Assembly (NCBI GenBank): GCA_963783045.1
Contig: CAWAMD010000005.1
Coordinates: forward strand, 434,001 to 498,000
DNA length: 64,000 nt
Source: CAWAMD01 sp963783045
GTDB lineage: Bacteria > Actinomycetota > Nitriliruptoria > Nitriliruptorales > Nitriliruptoraceae
Reading direction: 5' to 3'
Part shown: piece after piece, positions 53,501-59,758 of the stretch
How positions within the stretch are numbered: position 1 is the stretch's first letter
Layout of the letters: every line of letters starts with the position of its first letter
The notes under the pieces: generated by a model
What the model was told of the DNA's origin: nothing
Database searches by the model: none
Seen by the model: only the letters and a program-made list of their open reading frames with translations
Program-made: the position numbers and the translations under genes

Positions 53501-54316
53501 GTCGGCGGTCACCGACACGATCACGTCGGCCCCCATGTCGGCGGCGTACAGCCATGCCTGGGCCAGGTCGTCGGTGCGGTCGAGCGCCTCGGCGCCGGCC
53601 TTGACCGGCAGCAGGGTGCAGTCCGGGCAGACGCCGGCCTCCCGCAGGCCGTTGTCCGTCGTCGCGGCCGCGGCGCGCATCTGCGCGTTCGCGTGGGTGT
53701 ACTCCGCGTCGACCCACGCGGGGTCGTTCTGGCCGTCGTAGAAGTCCCAGCCGGAGATGTCGTCGACGTAGCCGTTGCCGTCGTCGTCCACCCCGTCGGA
53801 GTAGGCGACGATCAGATCCTCGGCGTCGACGATCCCGTTGCCGTTCGCATCCGGCGTGTCCGGCCAGTCGAGCGCGTTGAACCACGGGTCGCCGTTGTCG
53901 TGGTAGCCGTTCGCGGCCGTCGGCGCGGGCAGCTCACCACGGTTGAGGAAGACCTTCTCGTGGAAGTCCATCCGACGGGCCGCGTCGCCGCCCTCGTGCC
54001 AGTTGATCCCGCCCTCGACGTAGGCGATGACCGTGTCGGGTCGGCCGGTCGTGAAGTCCCGCCAGGCGGTGTCCAGCGACATGCCGGACGCTCCCTCGGG
54101 ATCGGACGCCTGCGGGGCACAGCGCGGCAGGAACGAGAACAGCTGGTACTGCTGGTCGGTCGCGGCGACCTGACACGTCGGCCAGGACTCCTCGCTGGCG
54201 TCGAACAGCGGGTCGTTCGGGTGGTCCTGCGGGAAGTCGGCGTGCGCGGGCAGCGCCGGCAGGACGAGCAGGGTGCTGCACACGGCGACCAGCACGCCAC
54301 GGACGGAGCGTTGCAC
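50537..54316 (-). CDS. Very large secreted subtilase-like protein with FG-GAP repeats and LPxTG-like anchor
   Basis: 1259 residues. The signal peptide ends near ALPAHA. An S8-like domain (about 60-460) keeps GVDDDGNGYVDDISGWDF, the oxyanion Asn in IVEASNDFD and the Ser in TTSEATPTLGGVMA. The catalytic Asp position is Glu in AYVEGGINW. The H-G-T-H motif reads E-Y-T-H, so two of three triad residues look changed. From about residue 560 there are many FG-GAP/VCBS repeats (GDLDGDGVPEIVITS, DVDGDGGLEIVQA), which form a beta-propeller. The tail LPTTGGG, a hydrophobic helix and RRRRHRL is an LPxTG-like sorting signal. The start is GTG at 54316, inside a hairpin. Confidence 0.8.
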   Translation of the reverse strand: MQRSVRGVLVAVCSTLLVLPALPAHADFPQDHPNDPLFDASEESWPTCQVAATDQQYQLFSFLPRCAPQASDPEGASGMSLDTAWRDFTTGRPDTVIAYVEGGINWHEGGDAARRMDFHEKVFLNRGELPAPTAANGYHDNGDPWFNALDWPDTPDANGNGIVDAEDLIVAYSDGVDDDGNGYVDDISGWDFYDGQNDPAWVDAEYTHANAQMRAAAATTDNGLREAGVCPDCTLLPVKAGAEALDRTDDLAQAWLYAADMGADVIVSVTADLGYSPFLERVIEQLRDRGVVIVEASNDFDSQDHQGGQFHPYVLPGNAMVANSIGLDNAEGAANAATLSYRVRSGFTSWGTQNVFTVAAQGGTTSEATPTLGGVMAMVLSYGKDAAEQGLIDHPLDGPEAIQVVRAASSDVSDPANPWPNQDGWDLQYGYGRPNVHTALQLIHDGAIPPVAMITGPRWYTLVDPTTPASLEVTGEVRADRSSGYRWELQWAPGPQPTADAWRTFASGTGTTARTVQATFDTGRIPTELATRPHEISQTKTYETAERNAVTFRLVVTDAEGRQGIDRRAIYAHHDPDWLPGFPVQLAEVGGDAQPVLADLAGLGRLQIVVADTGGMVHALDPFAAGGCPRVHGRLSCELRGFPVALDPVATDGPTHGIDPGHDPAPAPPAVGDLDGDGVPEIVITSTSGKVYAFHADGSRVDGFPVTLDTDVTKPAIPRPAEHYARPPAVGAFASPVLWDVDGDGGLEIVQAAWDGHLHVLTADGTEAPGWPVKVELPADHQPGPGRFVVQDEKLEVTPAIADLDGDGTAEIVVKTQYGETRGADLQPLGAGNVMAYHADGSPVAGWPATLEAVAMFYGSAQEFVTEGVAGVSVADVDGDGADEAVTNPLFTWPSVIDGDGSVQRVYAGNAGIDPGFLPRQDASSVGDVLQNLPGDTVVGFTTTGAFGTVDGRLTFAQTGSGAASIASGLLLTGAGLPILGFERAFDAASGASRPGFPATYQGLNFLGGPLFADVDGDGNAEIIDGGDTNTVHAYRSDGSQAPGFPKWHTGWNLWSPTVGDLDGDGRVELVAATREGQLFVWRTDGRADANDQWWSWNHDDWNTGRYGTDTRPPGVARDAQWRPGDRAVTFLSPGDDWYVGAPAQVVVDARTGSGRGEITTLRAEDTDLSAGAPLSVAVPAGTTRVTIWSVDDAGLRSRPVVLGAGARGGTASAGSPAVPAGDTAAAGAPLPTTGGGLALLGLSLLGAGGALRRRRHRL

Positions 54317-54359
54317 GGGAGCGACCTCGATACCGATGGGTATTCGTTGCTCCCGTGCA
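54312..54359 (-). promoter_or_regulatory. Start-codon-sequestering hairpin in the leader of the subtilase gene
   Basis: TGCACGGGAGC and its exact complement GCTCCCGTGCA flank a 26-base loop. In the minus-strand transcript the GTG start of the downstream gene lies inside the 3' arm, and the loop has its own ATACC/GGTAT pairing. Such an RNA could limit translation until melted or bound. Confidence 0.5.
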
Positions 54360-54488
54360 GTTCGACGCCGCCCCGACCGCTTCCTTCACGTTCCTTCCGG
54401 GAAACCGTGTCGCGTCCGGGTCCTGCCGTGCGCCGCCTGCGGGCAGACCCTAGGATCGGGCCGTCTGAGACCGGAAGGACCCGACGCG

Positions 54489-55343
54489 ATGCCCAGCCCC
54501 TCGCGAGACCACGACCTGCCCGGGCTCATGCCGGCCCTCTTCGACGCGCAGGGCTCCTCCTTCGTCGAGATGCTGCGACGCACCGTCCCCGACGCGCTGC
54601 CCGGCGGCGCGGACGGCGATCTGCGCCGCCTCGTCGAGCAGGTCCCGGAGGGCACGACGGTCCTCGCCGTCACCTACGCCGACGGGGTCATCATCGCCGG
54701 GGACCGGCGAGCGACGGCCGGCAACTTCATCTCGCGTCAGGACATGCGCAAGGTCTTCCCGGCCGACGAGTACTCCGCGATCGCGATCAGCGGCGTCGCC
54801 GGACCCGCGATGGAGCTCGCGAAGATCTTCGCGACCGAGCTCGAGCACTACGAGAAGGTCGAGGGCGAGCATCTGTCGCTGGAGGGGAAGTCGAACCGGC
54901 TCGCCCACATGATCCGTGGCAACCTGCCGCTCGCGATGCAGGGAATGATCGTCGTGCCGCTCTTCGCGGGCTACGACCTCGCATCGTCGGACGGGCGGAT
55001 CTTCGAGTACGACCCGGTCGGCGGCCGCTACCGCAGCACCGACTTCGCGGCCACCGGTTCGGGATCGATGGCGGCGCGGGGCGCGCTCAAGCACCTCTAC
55101 GACCGCGGCGCCGACCGGTCCGGCGCGATCCGGACCTCGGTCACCGCCCTCTTCGAGGCCGCCGAGCAGGACTCGGCCACGGGCGGACCCGACCTGATCC
55201 GCCGCATCTACCCGATCGTCGCCGTCATCAACGCCGACGGCTACGCGGAGCTCGACGACGACGAGGTCGCCGGACACGTCCAGGCGATCGTCGAGCAGCG
55301 ACAGGAACGCGAGGAACGTCAGGGCCGCCGCGGCGAGGACTGA
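54489..55343 (+). CDS. prcB: Proteasome beta subunit PrcB
   Basis: 284 residues. A 55-residue propeptide ends in Gly before Thr56. Mature TTVLAVTYADGVIIAGDRRAT follows, with Thr56 the N-terminal nucleophile and the family Asp and Lys (RRAT and DMRKVF) in place. The rest is a normal beta-type fold (VAGPAMELAKIF, FAGYDLASSDGRIFEYDP). Autocatalytic removal of the propeptide activates the 20S core. GGAAGGA precedes the ATG. It heads prcB-prcA-pafA-orf-pafB-pafC, separated from pup by 27 kb. Confidence 0.96.
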   Translation: MPSPSRDHDLPGLMPALFDAQGSSFVEMLRRTVPDALPGGADGDLRRLVEQVPEGTTVLAVTYADGVIIAGDRRATAGNFISRQDMRKVFPADEYSAIAISGVAGPAMELAKIFATELEHYEKVEGEHLSLEGKSNRLAHMIRGNLPLAMQGMIVVPLFAGYDLASSDGRIFEYDPVGGRYRSTDFAATGSGSMAARGALKHLYDRGADRSGAIRTSVTALFEAAEQDSATGGPDLIRRIYPIVAVINADGYAELDDDEVAGHVQAIVEQRQEREERQGRRGED

Positions 55344-55438
55344 TCGCCCGGGCCTCCCACCCCCGCCCAGCACCGACCTTCAGCGCCGCGGCACCGCACA
55401 GCCAGGGCGCCCCAGCACAGCACAGAAGGAGTCCCGAC

Positions 55439-56128
55439 GTGGCGGCACCGTTCTACGTCGCACCCGAGCAGATGATGAAGGACCGGGCGGAGTACGCCCG
55501 GAAGGGGATCGCGCGAGGTCGCGCCCTGCTCGCCGTCGAGTACGCCGACGGCGTGGTCTTCATCGGCGAGAACCCGTCACGCTCCCTGTACAAGACCTCG
55601 GAGATCTACGACCGGATCGCCTTCGCCGCCGTCGGCAAGTACAACGAGTTCGAGTCGATGCGGGTGGCCGGCATCCGGCTGGCCGACGTGAAGGGCTACC
55701 AGTACGGCCGCGACGACGTGACCGCGAAGTCGCTCGCGAACGCCTACTCACAGGCGCTCGGCGCCATCTTCATGGGCGAGCAGAAGCCCTACGAGGTCGA
55801 GCTCCTCATCGCCCAGGTGAACGGCTCGGAGGACGGGCTCGAGCTCTACCACATCCTCTACGACGGATCGATCGTGGACGAGCACCGGTTCGTCGCGATC
55901 GGTGGCGAGGCCGAGGACCTGACCGGGGTGCTCGAGCAGGGCTACGAGCCGGACATGGACCTCGCCGCGGCCGTCGACCTCGGCGTCAGCGCGCTGCGCC
56001 AGGGCACGAACCGCGCCGTGCCGGCCGGCGACCTCGAGGTGTCCGGTCTCGACCGCACCCGTCCCCGTCGTCGCTTCTTCCGGATCGGCGACGAGGAGCT
56101 CTCGGCGATGGTGCCCGACCAGTCCTGA
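55439..56128 (+). CDS. prcA: Proteasome alpha subunit PrcA
   Basis: 229 residues. The N-terminus FYVAPEQMMKDRAEYARKGIARGR gates the 20S entry pore, and GKYNEFESMRVAGIRLADVKGYQYGRDDV is the alpha-subunit signature. There is no N-terminal Thr nucleophile, as expected for the structural alpha ring. The GTG at 55439 follows AGAAGGAG. PrcA rings cap PrcB rings and receive the ARC C-terminal tails. It lies 95 bases after prcB. Confidence 0.95.
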   Translation: MAAPFYVAPEQMMKDRAEYARKGIARGRALLAVEYADGVVFIGENPSRSLYKTSEIYDRIAFAAVGKYNEFESMRVAGIRLADVKGYQYGRDDVTAKSLANAYSQALGAIFMGEQKPYEVELLIAQVNGSEDGLELYHILYDGSIVDEHRFVAIGGEAEDLTGVLEQGYEPDMDLAAAVDLGVSALRQGTNRAVPAGDLEVSGLDRTRPRRRFFRIGDEELSAMVPDQS

Positions 56129-56222
56129 CCCGTCCTCGCACGTCAGCCGGCCGGGCGGGTGACGAGCGAAGCAGAGCCTCGTGTGCGAGGCTGCAGGTCA
56201 GCAGGCGACGATCGAGGCGTGC

Positions 56223-57581
56223 GTGCGACGACGGATCTTCGGGATCGAGAACGAGTACGGCGTCACCTGCACGTTCCGGGGCCAGCGACGCCTCAGCCCG
56301 GACGAGGTGGCCCGCTACCTGTTCCGGCGCGTCGTGTCCTGGGGCCGCTCGTCGAACGTCTTCCTCGAGAACGGGGCGCGCCTCTACCTGGACGTGGGCA
56401 GCCACCCGGAGTACGCCACGCCCGAGTGCGACTCGCCCCACCAGGTCGTCGCCCACGACAAGGCGGGGGAGCGGATCCTGGAGGACCTCGTGGCCGCGGC
56501 CGAGCGCCGGCTGCACGAGGAGGGGATCGCCGGCGACATCTCGCTCTTCAAGAACAACACCGACTCCGCCGGCAACTCCTACGGCTGCCACGAGAACTAC
56601 CTCGTCGCCCGTGTCGGCGAGTTCCAGCGGCTGGCCGACGCGCTGATCCCGTTCCTGGTCACCCGCCAGGTGTTCGCCGGCGCCGGCAAGGTGCTGCAGA
56701 CCCCACGGGGGGCGGTCTTCAGCCTCGCCCAGCGCGCCGAGCACATCTGGGAAGGCGTGTCGTCCGCCACCACCCGGTCACGCCCGATCATCAACACCCG
56801 TGACGAGCCCCACGCCGACGCCGAGCGCTACCGGCGGCTGCACGTCATCGTCGGCGACTCGAACATGAGCGAGTACACGTCGTGGCTGAAGGTCGCCACC
56901 ACGGACCTCGTGCTGCGCATGCTCGAGGAGCAGGCCGTCATGCGCGACCTCACCCTCGACAACCCGATCCGGGCCATCCGTGAGGTCAGCCACGACATCA
57001 CGGGCAAGCGACGCATCCGGCTCGCGAACGGCCGGGAGATGTCCGCGCTCGAGATCCAGCAGTCCTACCTGGAACGGGTCGAGCGCTTCGTGGCCTCCAC
57101 CCAGGACGCCGACGAGGAGGCCAAGCGGGTCCTCGCACGGTGGCGGGAGGTGCTCGAGCAGCTCGTCGACGACCCGCTGCAGCTGCGGCGCGAGCTCGAC
57201 TGGGTGGCGAAGTACCACCTCATCGAGGCCTACCGCAGCAAGCACGACCTGCCGCTGTCGCACCCGCGGGTGTCGATGCTGGACCTCTCGTACCACAACG
57301 TGACCCGCGCACGCGGCCTGTACTACCTCCTCGAGCGGCAGGGGCGGATGCGCCGCGAGCTCGACGACGCCGAGATCAGCCACGCGAAGGAGCACGCCCC
57401 GCCGCAGACGCGTGCGGCCCTGCGCGGCCGGTTCATCCGGCAGGCCAAGGCTCGGCGGCGGGACTACACGGTGGACTGGGTGCACCTGAAGCTGAACGAC
57501 CAGGCGCAGCGCACCGTGCTCTGCAAGGACCCGTTCCGGGCCGAGGACGAGCGGGTCGACAAGCTCATCGCCTCGATGTGA
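56223..57581 (+). CDS. pafA: Pup--protein ligase PafA
   Basis: 452 residues, the same length as mycobacterial PafA. RRRIFGIENEYGVTCTFRG carries the nucleotide-site Glu. LYLDVGSHPEYATPEC has the catalytic Asp. TRSRPIINTRDEPHADAERYRRLHVIVGDSNMSE and the C-terminal VDWVHLKLNDQAQRTVLCKDPF complete the signature. The Dop loop is absent, separating it from the Dop gene at 25374. It activates the Glu end of Pup with ATP and links it to target lysines. The start is GTG at 56223; the upstream region has only a weak ribosome site. Confidence 0.96.
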   Translation: MRRRIFGIENEYGVTCTFRGQRRLSPDEVARYLFRRVVSWGRSSNVFLENGARLYLDVGSHPEYATPECDSPHQVVAHDKAGERILEDLVAAAERRLHEEGIAGDISLFKNNTDSAGNSYGCHENYLVARVGEFQRLADALIPFLVTRQVFAGAGKVLQTPRGAVFSLAQRAEHIWEGVSSATTRSRPIINTRDEPHADAERYRRLHVIVGDSNMSEYTSWLKVATTDLVLRMLEEQAVMRDLTLDNPIRAIREVSHDITGKRRIRLANGREMSALEIQQSYLERVERFVASTQDADEEAKRVLARWREVLEQLVDDPLQLRRELDWVAKYHLIEAYRSKHDLPLSHPRVSMLDLSYHNVTRARGLYYLLERQGRMRRELDDAEISHAKEHAPPQTRAALRGRFIRQAKARRRDYTVDWVHLKLNDQAQRTVLCKDPFRAEDERVDKLIASM

Positions 57582-57639
57582 CGCCCTCGGCGCCCGGCGC
57601 CGGAAGACACCACCCCTCGACCCCCGAGGAGCACCGACG

Positions 57640-57897
57640 ATGGCAAGGCAGCTACAGATCGACTACGCGGGTGCGGCGGCGTTCGGCCGCCGACTCGTGC
57701 AGCGTCTCGAGGCCACCGGGGCGACGGTCCGATGGGAGCCACCGCCGCCCCTGCAGGGGGACGGCACCGGACAGAGCCCGATCGAGGTGTCCATCGTGGT
57801 CGAGGGCGACGAGGCCGAGGTCCGGCACGCCATCTCGCGGTTCCGCGAGTACTACCCGAAGGGCCGGGTCCGGCTCACCGAGCGCGACGTGGCATGA
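57640..57897 (+). CDS. Small conserved-context protein between pafA and pafB
   Basis: 85 residues, no recognised family. The pattern is a compact alpha/beta fold: RQLQIDYAGAAAFGRRLVQRLEATG, then IEVSIVVEGDEAEVRHAISRFREYYPKGRVRL. GAGGAG precedes the ATG, and its stop overlaps the pafB start in ATGA, so it is a real, translationally coupled member of the pafA-pafB-pafC operon. A role with PafBC or the pupylation system is inferred only from position. Confidence 0.7.
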   Translation: MARQLQIDYAGAAAFGRRLVQRLEATGATVRWEPPPPLQGDGTGQSPIEVSIVVEGDEAEVRHAISRFREYYPKGRVRLTERDVA

Positions 57898-58829
57898 GCG
57901 CCAAGGTCGAGCGTCTCGTCAACCTCACCGTCGCGCTGCTCGAAGCCCGTCACCCGATGACCTTCCAGGAGATCCGGCGCCGCACCCGGTACTACCAGCA
58001 GGGGGACGCGGAGTCCGCGCGGCGGATGTTCGAACGCGACAAGGACGATCTGCGACGACTCGGGGTGCCGATCGAGACGCGCTCGCTCGACGCGTTCGAC
58101 ACGGAGCAGGGCTACGTCGTCGACCGCTCGGCCTACGAGCTGCCGGCGGTCGACCTCGACGGCGAGGAGGTGGCGGCCCTGACCGTCGCCATGCAGCTCG
58201 CGGGGGAGGAGCCGGCGCGGCTCGGGCTGGCGAAGCTCGTGGCGCTGGCGCCGGACCCCTCTCAGGGGCCGGCACCGCCGCCGGCGCGTGTGACCCTCGA
58301 GGCGGAGGCCCTGGACGACCTCGCCGACCCGCTCGTCGAACATCGGGCCGTCACCTTCGGCTACCGGTCGGCGACCGGAGCGGACACGACCCGCACGGTC
58401 GACCCGTACGGCGTCGTGCAGCGCCGGGGCGCCTGGTATCTCGTCGGACGCGACCACGACCGCGAGGCACTGCGGGCGTTCCGTCTCGACCGCTGCACGA
58501 GCCGCGTCCGGGCCACCGGCCCCGACGGGGCGTTCACACCCCCCGACGACCTCGACGTGCGGGCTGCCGTGCAGGGGCCCGCGACGGGCGAGATCGAGGC
58601 GAGGGTGGCCGTGGCGCCCGGGGCCCGCTGGGAGGCGGAGCGACGCGGTGGGATCGACACGGGGGAGACCGTCGACGGCTGGCCCGTCTACCGGTTCGAC
58701 GGAGCCGACCCGGAGCGGCTCGCCGCCTGGGTGCTCGGGCTGGGCGCCGACGCGCTCGTACGCGGCCCGGCGTCGCTCCGGGAGGAGGTCGTCGGCCGGC
58801 TTCGTCGCCTCGCGGAGCAGCCGGCATGA
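57894..58829 (+). CDS. pafB: WYL-domain transcriptional regulator PafB
   Basis: 311 residues. A winged-helix N-terminus (KVERLVNLTVALLEARHPMTFQEIRRRT) with the HTH-to-core helix RRMFERDKDDLRRLGVPIETR is followed by a WYL domain about 170-245 (VTFGYRSATGADTTRTVDPYGVVQRRGAWYLVGRDHDREALRAFRLDR) and a C-terminal WCX domain. In mycobacteria PafB and PafC form a heterodimer that activates DNA-damage genes. The ATGA overlap with the preceding small gene and the following pafC shows strict co-translation. Confidence 0.93.
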   Translation: MSAKVERLVNLTVALLEARHPMTFQEIRRRTRYYQQGDAESARRMFERDKDDLRRLGVPIETRSLDAFDTEQGYVVDRSAYELPAVDLDGEEVAALTVAMQLAGEEPARLGLAKLVALAPDPSQGPAPPPARVTLEAEALDDLADPLVEHRAVTFGYRSATGADTTRTVDPYGVVQRRGAWYLVGRDHDREALRAFRLDRCTSRVRATGPDGAFTPPDDLDVRAAVQGPATGEIEARVAVAPGARWEAERRGGIDTGETVDGWPVYRFDGADPERLAAWVLGLGADALVRGPASLREEVVGRLRRLAEQPA

Positions 58830-59758
58830 GCGCCACCGACGCGGTCGCGCGGATGCTGACGCTCGTGCCCTGGCTCCTCGAGCGGCCCGGCGCGTCCGTC
58901 GCCGAGACCGCCGGCGCCTTCGGCGTCGACGAGGCGACGATCCGCGAGGACCTGTCGCACCTGGACTTCTGCGGGCTGCCCGGGCTCGGGGGCGGCGACC
59001 TGTTCGACGTCAGCATCGTCGGCGACCGGATCCTCGTGCAGATGGCCGACGAGCTGCGCCGGCCGCTGCGGCTCACGCCCCGCGAGGCGCTGCGGCTCGT
59101 CCTGGTGGTGGACGCGGTCGCCGAAGCGCTGGGCGAGGAGCTGCCGGCGCTCCGCTCCGCCCTGGACAAGGTACGCGCCGCCGCTGGTGTCCCGCCGGGC
59201 GTCACGGTGCAGCTGGAGTCGGAGGGTGGACGCTGGCTGGCCGACGTACGGCGCGCGCTCACGGACGGTCGCCAGGTACGGCTGCGCTACCAGGGGCGCA
59301 GCGACGAGCACCCACGCGACCGCATCGTCGATCCGTGGGCCCTGCACGTCACCGAGGGCAGCTGGTACCTGCAGGGCCACGACCACGACGCCCACGCCCG
59401 TCGCACGTTCCGGCTCGACCGGGTCGCGGACCTGACGGTGCTCGATGCGGCCCGCACCCTCGACCCGCCGGACGGACCACTTCCGGCGCCCCGCTACGTG
59501 CCCGGGCCGGATGACGTGCCGGTGGACGTGGTGCTCGCCCCGCCGGCCCGCTGGGTGGCGGACTCCGTCGACGCGGCCCAGATCGAGGATCTCGGTGACG
59601 GGCGCCGACGCATCCGGTTCCACACGGACGCGCTGCCGTGGGTCGAGCGGCTGCTGCTCATGGCCGGACCGGCGGCCGAGGTCGTCTCGCCGCCGGAGCT
59701 CGTCGAGGCCGTCCGGGCGGAGGCCGGTGCGGCGCTCGCCCGGTACCGCGACCACTAG
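58826..59758 (+). CDS. pafC: WYL-domain transcriptional regulator PafC
   Basis: 310 residues. The N-terminal winged-helix segment is shorter and more divergent (MLTLVPWLLERPGASVAETAGAFG, with a possible HTH near residue 30). A WYL core (VRLRYQGRSDEHPRDRIVDPWALHVTEGSWYLQGHDHDAHARRTFRLDR) and a WCX domain follow. With PafB it forms the two-subunit regulator. It overlaps pafB by four bases (ATGA) and ends directly against the convergent histidine kinase gene, with no spacer. Confidence 0.92.
   Translation: MSATDAVARMLTLVPWLLERPGASVAETAGAFGVDEATIREDLSHLDFCGLPGLGGGDLFDVSIVGDRILVQMADELRRPLRLTPREALRLVLVVDAVAEALGEELPALRSALDKVRAAAGVPPGVTVQLESEGGRWLADVRRALTDGRQVRLRYQGRSDEHPRDRIVDPWALHVTEGSWYLQGHDHDAHARRTFRLDRVADLTVLDAARTLDPPDGPLPAPRYVPGPDDVPVDVVLAPPARWVADSVDAAQIEDLGDGRRRIRFHTDALPWVERLLLMAGPAAEVVSPPELVEAVRAEAGAALARYRDH

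Noticed and set aside
27133..54311. Integrative element with integrase and att sites
   Set aside because: The block is foreign-looking in gene content, but no integrase, transposase, tRNA target or matching direct repeats at its two ends were found.
56353..56360. Idea that every CGAACGTC is an error
   Set aside because: The octamer here in pafA and at 9913-9920 in aconitase is in frame within conserved sequence, and intact GACGTC occurs elsewhere, for example near 2514 and 3350.
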